From positions 62,001 through 126,000 of the forward strand of contig NZ_JAIPPU010000004.1 in assembly GCF_026646375.1 (NCBI RefSeq): a DNA stretch of 64,000 nt. The letters run 5' to 3'. The DNA comes from Acetobacterium wieringae. GTDB lineage: Bacteria > Bacillota > Clostridia > Eubacteriales > Eubacteriaceae. Both the position numbers and the translations under genes were made by a program. Of this stretch, positions 42,785-51,818 are shown one piece after another; within the stretch, counting starts at the first letter, position 1; each line of letters opens with the position of its first letter. The notes beneath the pieces were generated by a model, which was not told where the DNA came from, made no database searches, and worked only from the letters and a program-made list of their open reading frames with translations.

Positions 42785-44892
42785 TTTCGCCAACCTCCCT
42801 TCTTCAGTTCAATGCCGTTCTTCCGTACCACCATGATCAGTCCCACTGCCAATAAAATTATCACCATAATGCTGACCAGCAGGAAAATCTGGGCTTCCTG
42901 ATTGACTGAAATTTGCTGTACCACTGCAATTGTGGGATTTTTGGGTGCTTTAAAGCGATAACTCTGGACATTGCCATTGGTATCGGCTAATGCTGCATCC
43001 CCGGAGAGACGCCCCAGGTTTTTTATTTCTCCCAGGTTATTTCCAATCGCCACCAGTCCAGTCTGATTCGGAGCCGTCACCATTAGACTGGCCCGTCCGG
43101 GCTTATTATACACGGAAGTCAGCAACTGAGCCGACCCCAATGTTTTGCCGTAAGTCGGATCGATGACCAGTTTTTCATTGGACAGGAAGGTGGTGCCATC
43201 CTCGTTGAATTGAAAAAACAGTTTGTCGTTATTATTTTTTATAAAACTGTTGTTCTCATACGTTCCCACTGCGATAATATTGGAATAAAGTGCCGCTTCA
43301 TTCATTTCCTCCGGAAATAAAACCGTAAGCTCCCCGGTATTGCCTCTGGTATAGCGTCCCATCACACGAAACATTTTACCCAGTAGATTGGCCGTTTCAC
43401 CATCTAGCTGATCCGGCACGACCAAACTGACCGCATTATAACTGTAATCGGTCACAAAAGGGGATGGATAGTTTTCAAATATCAGATCCTGGCTGGTCAC
43501 TGAGTTGATTTTTAACATTGTGTTTGGGGTGAGGTAAGCCCAAGGCATGTCCCCCTGCCGTAAGCTGCACCACAGATCTTTTATCTCCAGATCAAAGGTT
43601 ACCTTCACCTGAAAAGAACCACCAATATCAATGTCGATGGGGATCGGGATGGTAGCCTCATCACCGCCTGCTTTACTCTGAGAGAGCTTGCGGCTACCGA
43701 CGGGTACATCATTGATGTATACCGTCATCAGTGACCGATCAAAGTCCAGGTTTTCTGAATAGCGGTAATTCAGATAAAATTCACTGGCATTGGTCAGGCT
43801 TCGGTTCGCCGGGTAATTGATGGTAAATTCCTTGACCTGATGAAATGGGCCAGTGTAATAACTACCTTCCAAACCGGCAAAACAGATATAAGTTTCCGCT
43901 TCATAGACTTCAGTTTTAATGTCCTCAGTTTTTCCCAGCAGTTTTTCCGGGGCCTGCAACTGGTTCATCAAGGACTGATTTCCCAACATCCGGCCGGCAT
44001 TAATCAGTGCCGCCTCATTTTTTGCAGTGATGATCAGGGTATTAATTCCTGCCCCTTCATTAAGCAGCACCAGTACGGCATCCTCATCATTGATACCATT
44101 ATGATCCGCCAGGTTCCGGTAGTTTTCCGGTAACTGGTCATACCATGCGATGATAATGCGGTTTCGATAAAGATTTGCGGCAGGATCACTGAGTGTCAAA
44201 ATCGGAAAATACCCATCCGTATAAATCGTCTGGTTGGACATCCCGGAGATTCCCAACAAAGCTGCATTAAGCTCCGCCGGACTGTTTGAATCCGAAATAA
44301 TAAAGGCCGATTCTCCATAGCGCAGGGCATCCACCTCAAAAAAACGATTATAGAAGGATTCAATACTGGTGGTAAATGCGTTTTTATCAAACCGCACCGA
44401 AACGGTTGACTCTTTGAAAAGATCCAGCCAGTTGGCCTCACTGACATCATCCACACAGGGCAGGGTATTCTGGGTTCGCATATAGCCATCAATTCGAATA
44501 TTATTATACCCCTGTTTAAGCGACTCCAGTGGCACATAGATGTCAATGCCATGACGGTTGCCTGTATTGTCAGCCGGCCGCAGTGAATAAAAGTACGTTC
44601 CATTAATGGCCACCGTCAGACTGGATAACTGGGTATCTGCCAATTGAGTGGCCCGGTATTCCAGATGCAAAAGGACTGTTTCCACATCCCAATCTTTTGC
44701 AATCCAAAAGGTTTGTTCAGCTGTTGAAAACAGACCCTTCATGGATTGATCTGTAAAACTCGTCACAAAAGTCTGGGGTTCGGTTCGTAGATCGGACTGG
44801 GGCACACCACCATAGTTTGCCGCACTGACCGGATCAATCAGTAGCCCCAGCAGCAAAACCAGCAAAATGATTGAAATCGTTGATCGTTTCAT
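42781..44892 (-). CDS. BcsB-like exopolysaccharide synthesis protein
   Basis: A 703-residue exported, C-terminally anchored protein: signal peptide (~1-24), a large beta-rich extracytoplasmic region, one transmembrane helix near 670-690 (LLVSIMVIILLAVGLIMVV) and a short basic tail. Repeated sugar-binding-like and alternating modules (LHLEYRATQL...LTVAINGTYFYS near 75-105 and FYLNYRYSENLDFDRSLMTVYIND near 370-390) match the BcsB plan of carbohydrate-binding domains next to the membrane. It would guide the nascent polymer leaving the GT2 synthase. It is separated from the synthase gene by ~200 bases occupied by a repeat. Confidence 0.78.
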   Translation of the reverse strand: MKRSTISIILLVLLLGLLIDPVSAANYGGVPQSDLRTEPQTFVTSFTDQSMKGLFSTAEQTFWIAKDWDVETVLLHLEYRATQLADTQLSSLTVAINGTYFYSLRPADNTGNRHGIDIYVPLESLKQGYNNIRIDGYMRTQNTLPCVDDVSEANWLDLFKESTVSVRFDKNAFTTSIESFYNRFFEVDALRYGESAFIISDSNSPAELNAALLGISGMSNQTIYTDGYFPILTLSDPAANLYRNRIIIAWYDQLPENYRNLADHNGINDEDAVLVLLNEGAGINTLIITAKNEAALINAGRMLGNQSLMNQLQAPEKLLGKTEDIKTEVYEAETYICFAGLEGSYYTGPFHQVKEFTINYPANRSLTNASEFYLNYRYSENLDFDRSLMTVYINDVPVGSRKLSQSKAGGDEATIPIPIDIDIGGSFQVKVTFDLEIKDLWCSLRQGDMPWAYLTPNTMLKINSVTSQDLIFENYPSPFVTDYSYNAVSLVVPDQLDGETANLLGKMFRVMGRYTRGNTGELTVLFPEEMNEAALYSNIIAVGTYENNSFIKNNNDKLFFQFNEDGTTFLSNEKLVIDPTYGKTLGSAQLLTSVYNKPGRASLMVTAPNQTGLVAIGNNLGEIKNLGRLSGDAALADTNGNVQSYRFKAPKNPTIAVVQQISVNQEAQIFLLVSIMVIILLAVGLIMVVRKNGIELKKGGWRK

Positions 44893-44924
44893 TTTCTCCT
44901 CCTTTATGTCATGAATTTAGGCAT

Positions 44925-45074
44925 TTACGAAACTAAAAACATTGAACATGAATTGCTTTAGTTTCCACCGACAATTGTGTTGCGTGGTGGCAAACAGTTC
45001 AGCGAACGGTCAGCCGTATAGAGTAATAATTGTTTCGTGCGAAACGGGATCCAAAACTCATGGTACTTTCGCAA
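44925..45074 (-). repeat. interspersed repeat family 1, copy B (inside the EPS operon)
   Basis: A 150-bp element with terminal TTACGAAA and TTTCGCAA. Read on the minus strand it runs TTGCGAAAGT...CCCGTTTCGCACGAAAC...CTGTTTGCCACCACGCAAC...GGAAACTAAAGCAATTCATG, collinear with copy A without its inserted cassette. It is inverted relative to copy A, 4.2 kb away, and lies between the GT2 and BcsB-like genes. Confidence 0.8.
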
Positions 45075-45097
45075 TTTCTTATCCATTGAATGGTATT

Positions 45098-46354
45098 TCA
45101 GCCCTGAAAACGCTCGGTTTTATACCATTTGCTGTCCTGCTTTTTAATCCGGTCTTTTAAATACTGAAAAACTCCATACACCGTTACAATGATCCACATC
45201 TGGCAATAGGTAATATACATCAAGGCGATGATAAAGAAATTAGAAACTGTCATCTCCCCCTTCTCCGTGGTCAGGGCAATAAACACCCCCAAAACAAACA
45301 TCACGAAGGCAGTAAACCAGAGCAGGTTGCTAAATCCCTGGATGGAAGTGGAAACCAGCCCGGCCATATTCATAAAAAAGATAATATCCGACACCACCAG
45401 CGCAGTCAGCAGTAAAAAATAAGTGGATAAGAAATAAAAAATATCAAAGCGGATTTTCCTGGCCTCCTTATCAACCAGATAGCCGATATTTTTAATTAGC
45501 ACATAAACATTGCCCTTGACCCAGCGGGTTCGCTGTCTAAACCAGACCCCCAGGGTTTGGGGCTCCTGTTCCCAGGTCACCGCCTTGGGCTGGAATTTGA
45601 TTTTATAGCCCATTAAATAGATCCGAAAGCTGATTTCGGTGTCTTCTGCCACTGCCTTTTCGTCCCATCCGCCGATGGCCTCGATAATGGTTCGGCGCAG
45701 AATAAAATTGGTCCCCGGAATGGTACACAGCTTCATCAACTGCCACCGCCCGGCTTGAGCCATCCACTGAAATGACAAGGTTTCGATATTGATAAAGCGG
45801 GTCAGCAGATTGACCTCCTTATTCCGGGTGCGGAATTTTCCAATGACAGCACCCAGCGAATCATCGGCCTGTAATTCTGCTGCAAGATATCTCAGGGCCT
45901 TGTGCTCCGGGGTATTGTCGGCATCATAAATAGCGATAAATTCGCCTTTTGCCTGCTGATACCCGATGTTCAGAGCATTGGATTTGCCCTTACCTCCGGT
46001 AATATTATCGGTATTAATGACAACCAGGTTGCGACCTGGATTCTCGTCCTGAATTTCTTTAAGTAGCTCATCACTGTTATCGGATGAGTTGTCATTGATT
46101 ACAATAATCTCGTAACGATCCTCTGGATAATCGAAGGCCAACAGTGCTGCCACCGTTTTGACAATCACGACCCCTTCATTATGGGCCGGAACCATAATAG
46201 ATACAAAGGGATACTCTCCGGATAGTTCAGGTGGTTTTTGATTCTCCACCTTGAGATAATAAACATATCCGGCCACAATCAGGACAATATTGACAAACAG
46301 GAGACTCCAGATTAAAACGATATTAATCACCATTAGATAATCAAATACATTCAT
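45098..46354 (-). CDS. processive family 2 glycosyltransferase (EPS synthase)
   Basis: A 418-residue membrane glycosyltransferase. One N-terminal helix (~8-32) precedes the cytoplasmic GT-A domain with VINDNSSD (Asp88), the DAD metal motif (144-146), the catalytic EDTE (237-240) and QRTRW (274-278), the D,D,D,QxxRW set of processive beta-glycosyltransferases. Three further helices lie at ~305-400. There is no PilZ domain, unlike BcsA, so c-di-GMP control must come from another subunit. It overlaps the DUF2334 gene by 4 bases. The donor sugar is inferred, from wecB nearby, to be UDP-ManNAc or UDP-GlcNAc. Confidence 0.88.
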   Translation of the reverse strand: MNVFDYLMVINIVLIWSLLFVNIVLIVAGYVYYLKVENQKPPELSGEYPFVSIMVPAHNEGVVIVKTVAALLAFDYPEDRYEIIVINDNSSDNSDELLKEIQDENPGRNLVVINTDNITGGKGKSNALNIGYQQAKGEFIAIYDADNTPEHKALRYLAAELQADDSLGAVIGKFRTRNKEVNLLTRFINIETLSFQWMAQAGRWQLMKLCTIPGTNFILRRTIIEAIGGWDEKAVAEDTEISFRIYLMGYKIKFQPKAVTWEQEPQTLGVWFRQRTRWVKGNVYVLIKNIGYLVDKEARKIRFDIFYFLSTYFLLLTALVVSDIIFFMNMAGLVSTSIQGFSNLLWFTAFVMFVLGVFIALTTEKGEMTVSNFFIIALMYITYCQMWIIVTVYGVFQYLKDRIKKQDSKWYKTERFQG

Positions 46355-47958
46355 GGGGTGTTATCCTCCTTTATATCTTTTTCTTTTACCGACTGATTAT
46401 TTTGCTCCTGATCCACCACTTTTCGGAATTTATTGAGATAGACCCGACGGCTGAAAACCACAATGATGATAAAAACGACAATAATCATCCCCACTACGGT
46501 CAGCAAAAAGGCGTTGCCAGCGGTAAATATTTTTTCCAGGCTGTATTCCGGCGGCTTCTGGTAAGCATATGCATCACTGATGGGCTCCTCGTCATACACC
46601 AGCGAAACTGGCAGACCATTAACCCGAATCCCTGACGGGCTGCTGACGACGTTATTTTGTCCAATGGTCCACTGATTATCCAGCTGTTGATAGTTCGTCA
46701 GCGAAAGCCATTTTTGATTGAGAATATCCAGTTGCGCAGTCAGCGCCTCCTCATTTTCAGGCAGTGCCAAGACAATGGTGGTATTGATGGGGTAGTTACC
46801 AAAATTACGACTCCGACTGCTGCTACTTTTTACGGTTTCAAGTGTCACTCCCAAGCTGACTGAGCTCAGAGCCCAGCTTGTTTTTGGCCCCGGCGCAGCA
46901 GTGCTGACATCCGGCAGAATTATCCCTGATGAAAATAAACCAAGGGGATTAACCGCATCGACCGCATCAAAAAACAAACTTTCATCCGTTACCAATCCCA
47001 AGGGATACACCCCATTTTCCACCATCTTCGCGATGACCGCATACATTTTTTCCGATAGCACCGTGCTGCTGTCAGACACTGTAGCCGGACTGGGGCGGTG
47101 AATCAGAATGGTTCCATTTCTTGACTGCACATAGCGGAGCACCTGATAAAATCGGGCCATTGCCGGATAATCCATGTTTTCGTCGATGGGCACGACTCCT
47201 AGGGTAAAAGGAATGCCATTGGCATAAAAGGCATCTGCGGTTTCAATCACCATGTTCAGATCCGAAAAAGGATAGATATCCGGGATTAACAGGGTCATAT
47301 GGGCTGAGTTAATGCGTCCAAACCAGTCTTTCAGTAGTTCTCCCAACCCCAGGGTAAACTCCGGATTGCCGATAAAGGTGGGCACATAGGTGAGTTGCCC
47401 GATGGTTTTTGCAAACGGATAGTTTGCTGCTCCAACTCCGATGGTGACTTCGTCAGAATCCGGTGCGGTCTCAACTACACGCAACTCATCGACCCAGATA
47501 CTGTTCATAGCCAGGCCATTGAGGTTCACCGAAACGGTTTGGCCCAGCTGACGATTGACGGGAAAACCCACCAGTTCAGGAACCAATTCCGGTGCTGCAA
47601 AACCAATATAAACCATTGCTTTGGAATAGTTCTGACAGTCCGCGATAAGTGCTGAGTTATTGATGGTGTTTTGGGTATTTTTTAAAACAATCACTTTTTG
47701 ATAAGCCAACAACTGCCCGCCACGATAGTCATCCATTGACACGATTTCGGCCGTTTGCGATAAGGCACTTAACAGGGTTTCCACCGCACTGAGATTATTG
47801 TGGTAAACCGTGTCCACCGCCAACTGATCATAAACCACCAGCACATCCTGAGGATTGTTGACGCTGGTGTCCTGGTTAACAATCGCGGTCGTCGTGATCA
47901 TCGGCATTTGTACGATCACTAAGATCAGGGAAATAAAAATCATGATGCACCGTTTCAT
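46351..47958 (-). CDS. DUF2334 polysaccharide-deacetylase-like membrane-anchored protein
   Basis: A 535-residue exported protein with a signal peptide (~1-24), a periplasm-facing region and one C-terminal helix (~485-507) with a basic cytoplasmic tail. The segment MTLLIPDIYPFSDLNMVIE...GIPFTLGVVPIDENMDYP...ILIHRPS (within ~225-295) resembles DUF2334, a divergent branch of the polysaccharide deacetylase (NodB/CE4) fold. The usual Asp/His metal triad is only partly apparent, so activity is uncertain. It has 4-base overlaps with both neighbours, placing it firmly in the EPS operon. Confidence 0.68.
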   Translation of the reverse strand: MKRCIMIFISLILVIVQMPMITTTAIVNQDTSVNNPQDVLVVYDQLAVDTVYHNNLSAVETLLSALSQTAEIVSMDDYRGGQLLAYQKVIVLKNTQNTINNSALIADCQNYSKAMVYIGFAAPELVPELVGFPVNRQLGQTVSVNLNGLAMNSIWVDELRVVETAPDSDEVTIGVGAANYPFAKTIGQLTYVPTFIGNPEFTLGLGELLKDWFGRINSAHMTLLIPDIYPFSDLNMVIETADAFYANGIPFTLGVVPIDENMDYPAMARFYQVLRYVQSRNGTILIHRPSPATVSDSSTVLSEKMYAVIAKMVENGVYPLGLVTDESLFFDAVDAVNPLGLFSSGIILPDVSTAAPGPKTSWALSSVSLGVTLETVKSSSSRSRNFGNYPINTTIVLALPENEEALTAQLDILNQKWLSLTNYQQLDNQWTIGQNNVVSSPSGIRVNGLPVSLVYDEEPISDAYAYQKPPEYSLEKIFTAGNAFLLTVVGMIIVVFIIIVVFSRRVYLNKFRKVVDQEQNNQSVKEKDIKEDNTP

Positions 47959-49550
47959 AATCGATACCCCCGCTGTTCCCGTTGTTTTTGCTTATTCGTG
48001 TTACGGTTTAAAAACGCCTGTTTTCGGGCTGCCCAATCAACCTTACGTAGTTGCTTTTCAATCCAATGAATGAATTTACCCAAAATAATAAATGAAATCA
48101 GATCAAAGGTTAGAGAAAATATGAATAAATGTCCCAATGTATCTACATCTCCCGAGGTGATAATTGCCACGTATAATTCCCAGAGTCCGATAAAGAGCCA
48201 GGTCATCAGGCCCACAAAGCGGAGCGTATTCCGCTCATTTTTTTCAATGATACCTTTGCGAAAGAAACGGACATAAACACCAATGATCACTCCCATCCAA
48301 ATGATAATGAAACCGAAATTTCCTGGTAGATAATTGGCTTTAACAAAACTCCAGAGGGTAAAAAAACTGGTTTGGGTGCCAGGGGGATACCCCTGAGTTA
48401 TTTCGTAATTTCCCAGCCAGGATGGCCGAATATTAAAACTGCTGTCCACCGAACGATTAAGCATTTCATATAATTGACCAGGATTGGCCAGATAATAAAT
48501 GGCTACACCGGTTGGGTTTACCTTACTGAAAAAAGCATTTTTCATTTCCAGACTGTCCATGGTTTCCGGAGCGATCGCCTGATAATATGAGGTACCAGTA
48601 AGTACCGCATATTGGGGATTGATTGAAAATTCTTTCAGGGCCTGCTCTGGGTTTTCAGCCGTCATCAGTACCCCCCGAGTCATACTGTGGTAGGCACTTA
48701 GATTCGTCAGTCCATTGGGCATTATAAAAAATGCTGCCAGTGAACACAGCATTAAAAGGCTGCCACCAACAACACAGATCCGAATGTAATATTTTTTGGC
48801 ACTGACGTATTTTAAACTGATCCCCAGAATTCCCAAAAGTAATCCCAATAGAGCATATTGCTGATTCAAGAGACAAAGCAACAATCCACTCAAAAAAAAG
48901 CACCCGATTAAGAGATAATCATTCAGTTTTTTCTGACCCATCAGAATCAGCGACGTTCCCAGAATCATCACCAGAAAAAAACTGAGGGCTTGGGGATAAA
49001 ATGAATTAATCCAGGCGGTGTAGGCAGTATCGCCAAAGATGATTACTCCCAACCCAACAATGACATAGGACCACCGGGCCCGTTTGCCATAGGTAACCGT
49101 TTCGAACAAAAAATACATCGCAATCAAATAAAAAATCGAGATCACGGCACCATAAAAACGCATATCAAACAGCCCATCCCAGGTATAGGCCCGATCCAGA
49201 TTTCTGGCAGCATTGAGAAAAGGTGTCTGTGAAGTAATCTGGCCATTGTCAGAGTCGTTGTAATATTCCATGATGCCCCAATTTTTTTGAAAATAGGCCA
49301 TTGCTTCTTTCGGGGTCAGTTCTTCCAGATTATAAAGATCACACCCCGTTATAATCCCCGCGGTGCTGCCGTCATCACCCATTCCAATAACCGGCGGCAA
49401 AAATAAAACCACGAAAAGCAAACCACATAAAACAAGTACTCCCAGGGTCGATGGCTTAGTAAAATACTTAAGCCAAGATCGAATTTTTGGAGTGTTTTGC
49501 TGTAGATGCACTTCTGAGTGAAGGGTGTTGACGTCTGGCTCTTTCTTCAT
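47955..49550 (-). CDS. multi-spanning membrane protein of the EPS operon
   Basis: A 531-residue protein with about ten to eleven transmembrane helices from ~residue 30 to ~490, and one larger outside loop (~55-110 with LEELTPKEAMAYFQKNWG). It resembles PssA-type or GT39-like membrane proteins of EPS clusters, but I see no catalytic motif. The frame opens eleven codons earlier. The ATG used here has AGAGGA at 8-base spacing. First gene of the five-gene operon, with a 4-base overlap into the DUF2334 gene. Confidence 0.7.
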   Translation of the reverse strand: MKKEPDVNTLHSEVHLQQNTPKIRSWLKYFTKPSTLGVLVLCGLLFVVLFLPPVIGMGDDGSTAGIITGCDLYNLEELTPKEAMAYFQKNWGIMEYYNDSDNGQITSQTPFLNAARNLDRAYTWDGLFDMRFYGAVISIFYLIAMYFLFETVTYGKRARWSYVIVGLGVIIFGDTAYTAWINSFYPQALSFFLVMILGTSLILMGQKKLNDYLLIGCFFLSGLLLCLLNQQYALLGLLLGILGISLKYVSAKKYYIRICVVGGSLLMLCSLAAFFIMPNGLTNLSAYHSMTRGVLMTAENPEQALKEFSINPQYAVLTGTSYYQAIAPETMDSLEMKNAFFSKVNPTGVAIYYLANPGQLYEMLNRSVDSSFNIRPSWLGNYEITQGYPPGTQTSFFTLWSFVKANYLPGNFGFIIIWMGVIIGVYVRFFRKGIIEKNERNTLRFVGLMTWLFIGLWELYVAIITSGDVDTLGHLFIFSLTFDLISFIILGKFIHWIEKQLRKVDWAARKQAFLNRNTNKQKQREQRGYRL

Positions 49551-49769
49551 GCTACATTTCCTCTTAATAATTAAACATGCCATTCTTGGCAGGTAGTAAA
49601 ATCCATGTATCCAGTAAAACCTGGTTTAGCCCTAATTTACCGCCAGGTAAATGTGTAATTCTCTTTTGATCACCTTTTCTTCTCAGCTGATCACAATCAA
49701 CAAAATTCAATAATTACATGACTTCTTACCCGATTGATGCAGTGATATTCAGCATGCTTCAGCCCAGCT

Positions 49770-49804
49770 AAAAAAGAACCTCCGACGCCATCAATCAGAG
49801 GTTC
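49770..49804 (-). terminator. intrinsic terminator of sufC-sufB
   Basis: On the minus strand GAACCTC pairs with GAGGTTC across a 15-base loop that can pair partly, followed by TTTTTT. Confidence 0.7.
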
Positions 49805-49820
49805 ACTCTATCAGTTTAAG

Positions 49821-50741
49821 TTAATTTAAAAAACCATCAATAATTTTCGCTTCGGCTTCCCCTTCGGTTAAGCCCAAAGTCATCAGCTTAATCATCTGAT
49901 CACCAGCAATTTTGCCAATCGCCGCCTCATGAATCAGAGTGGCATCCAGACTGTTGGCAGTAATTTCCGGAATCGCACTGACAACACCATGATCCATGAT
50001 GATTGCATCGCATTCGGAATGACCCATGCAGCGGGTGTTGCCATTAATTTTTGAAATAAAGGTCTGTCGGGAATAATCCCGGGCGACGGATCGGGAAATC
50101 AGATTAACGCTGGAATCTTCGCCATCCATGTCCACTTCAAACTTGGATTCGGCAAATTGTTCGCCATGGGTCATCAGTTTTTCTTTAATCACCAGCTTGG
50201 CGCCATCTTTAAGCTTAGCGGTGGTAAAACGTCGGGTGGAATCAACGCCTTTGATCTGGGTTGTTTCCATTTCCATGTAACTGCCTTCTTCCTGAATCAC
50301 CTCAGTGACCGGATCAATGACCCGTTTTCCCGTACCGGTTCCTTCACCAATGTGTTTTTCAACATAGCGGACTTTCGAATTTTTTCCCAAAAAGAACCGA
50401 TGAATCCCGTTATGCTCTGAGCCATCACAACTATCCCCAGTACTGACGCCACAGCCGGCAATAATGGTGATATCAGCGTTTTCGCCAATAAAGAAATCAT
50501 TATAAACCAGGTCATGAACGCCACTACAGGATACCAACGCCGGGATAAAGACGTTTTCAGATTTGGTGTCAGGCTTGACAATAATATCGATGCCGGATTT
50601 ATCTTCTTTACTGACAATCTCTATATTTTCGCTGGACTGTCGGGCTACACTTTTGCTGTTTTCACGGATATTATAAGCCCCTTTGGGCATTTCATCCAAG
50701 CCGCTGACTTCTTTTAATAATTTTTTTGCAATGTCGTTCAT
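49821..50741 (-). CDS. sufB: short SufB/SufD-type Fe-S assembly scaffold
   Basis: A 306-residue cytoplasmic protein, much shorter than E. coli SufB (~495). The beta-helix core is present: NADITIIAGCGVSTGDSCDGSEHNGIHRFF near 90-120 and SRSVARDYSRQTFISKINGN...GHSECDAIIMDHG near 215-250. With SufC it would form a minimal scaffold that builds Fe-S clusters. Only one SufB/D-type gene exists here and no sufS, sufU or sufD, matching the two-gene minimal SUF-like (SMS) systems described in anaerobes and archaea. It starts 3 bases after sufC. Confidence 0.88.
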   Translation of the reverse strand: MNDIAKKLLKEVSGLDEMPKGAYNIRENSKSVARQSSENIEIVSKEDKSGIDIIVKPDTKSENVFIPALVSCSGVHDLVYNDFFIGENADITIIAGCGVSTGDSCDGSEHNGIHRFFLGKNSKVRYVEKHIGEGTGTGKRVIDPVTEVIQEEGSYMEMETTQIKGVDSTRRFTTAKLKDGAKLVIKEKLMTHGEQFAESKFEVDMDGEDSSVNLISRSVARDYSRQTFISKINGNTRCMGHSECDAIIMDHGVVSAIPEITANSLDATLIHEAAIGKIAGDQMIKLMTLGLTEGEAEAKIIDGFLN

Positions 50742-50744
50742 TCC

Positions 50745-51473
50745 TTATGCCTCCAATATATCATGACAGTTTAAACAGTTTTTGGGATCTTCACAATGCA
50801 AGAGCTCCGGTAGCACACTTTCTTTAACACCACGCTTGACAATGGCACCATCAACCATGGCGATGATTTCATCGGCGACATCTAAAATCCGCTCCTGATG
50901 AGAGATGATAACAATTGAGTTTTCCTGACTCTGATGCATTTTCAGAAAAATATCAATCAGGTGATTAAAGCTCCATAAATCGATACCGGCTTCTGGCTCA
51001 TCAAAAATTGACAGCTTAGTATTTCGGGCAATGACGGTAGCAATTTCAATTCGTTTGATTTCCCCACCGGATAAGCCATCATTGAGCTCCCGATGGATAT
51101 AATCCTTGGCGCAAAGACCAACCTCTGACAGATAATGACTGGCATCCATCACCGATAGCTCCTCACCCTTGGCAATGTTGATCAAATCATGAACGGTGAT
51201 TCCTTTAAAGCGCACCGGCTGTTGAAAGCCAAAGCTGATCCCTCTTTGGGCCCGTTCCGTGATCGACAAATTGGTTATATCTTCGCCGTAAAAAGTAATT
51301 TTACCTTTGGTGGGTTTTAATACGCCGGAAATAATTCGGGCCAGCGTTGATTTCCCCCCGCCATTTGGTCCAGTGATGGCAATAAACTTACCTTTTTCGA
51401 TGGTTAAATTAACATCTTTTAAAATTTCTTTTTCATTTTCGACTTCAAATGAAATGTTCTCGAGTTTTAACAT
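50745..51473 (-). CDS. sufC: SufC-type Fe-S assembly ATPase
   Basis: A 242-residue cytoplasmic ABC ATPase. Walker A is GPNGGGKST (~34-42), the signature LSGGEIKRIEIATVI, Walker B LSIFDEPEAGIDLWSF, and the switch His is in IISHQE. The SufC-specific EAGIDLWSF differs from transport ATPases. The C-terminus carries a Cys-rich tail, HCEDPKNCLNCH, not present in enterobacterial SufC. It is the first gene of the pair with sufB. Confidence 0.9.
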   Translation of the reverse strand: MLKLENISFEVENEKEILKDVNLTIEKGKFIAITGPNGGGKSTLARIISGVLKPTKGKITFYGEDITNLSITERAQRGISFGFQQPVRFKGITVHDLINIAKGEELSVMDASHYLSEVGLCAKDYIHRELNDGLSGGEIKRIEIATVIARNTKLSIFDEPEAGIDLWSFNHLIDIFLKMHQSQENSIVIISHQERILDVADEIIAMVDGAIVKRGVKESVLPELLHCEDPKNCLNCHDILEA

Positions 51474-51515
51474 TATTTCTCCTCATCTTCTTTTTCAAAG
51501 TTTTAGTACGTTTTC

Positions 51516-51521
51516 ATTATA
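51516..51521 (-). promoter_or_regulatory. extended -10 of the sufC-sufB promoter
   Basis: TATAAT preceded by TGG on the minus strand (TGGTATAAT), about 45 bases before sufC. The -35 region (ATTACA at 17 bp) is weak, as expected for an extended -10 promoter. Confidence 0.55.
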
Positions 51522-51714
51522 CCAAAATAGACCCGGAATGTAATCCCGATCACTTCAGATAATTACATTTTCTCAACTGTATTATTTTAACACTTTTCCC
51601 ATTTCTTGAAACTGATTTCATGGGGTAAATTTTTACTGTCATCGGCACAACTATAATTTACCCATCCACATGGCTTTGTTACTGTTATTTACCACTGAAT
51701 GCCTCAAATGGTCA

Positions 51715-51743
51715 TTGCTTTTGCATCATTGTTTGATTATAAT
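51715..51743 (+). promoter_or_regulatory. SigA-type promoter of the CoA-disulfide reductase gene
   Basis: TTGCTT, 17 bp, TATAAT on the plus strand. The transcript would begin ~68 bases before the start codon. The rest of the 345-base divergent gap shows no gene. Confidence 0.65.
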
Positions 51744-51818
51744 GAAGCTAATACGATTTTAAACAGGAAATTTTTTACTATTTTGGCGAAGCACTGATTT
51801 AAAATAAAGGAGATAATC

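Noticed and set aside
42781-49550. Canonical cellulose synthase (bcs) operon
   Set aside because: The GT2 is only 418 residues with no PilZ domain, there is no bcsC/bcsQ-type gene, and a ManNAc-forming epimerase is adjacent, so a Pss-like polymer is more likely than cellulose.
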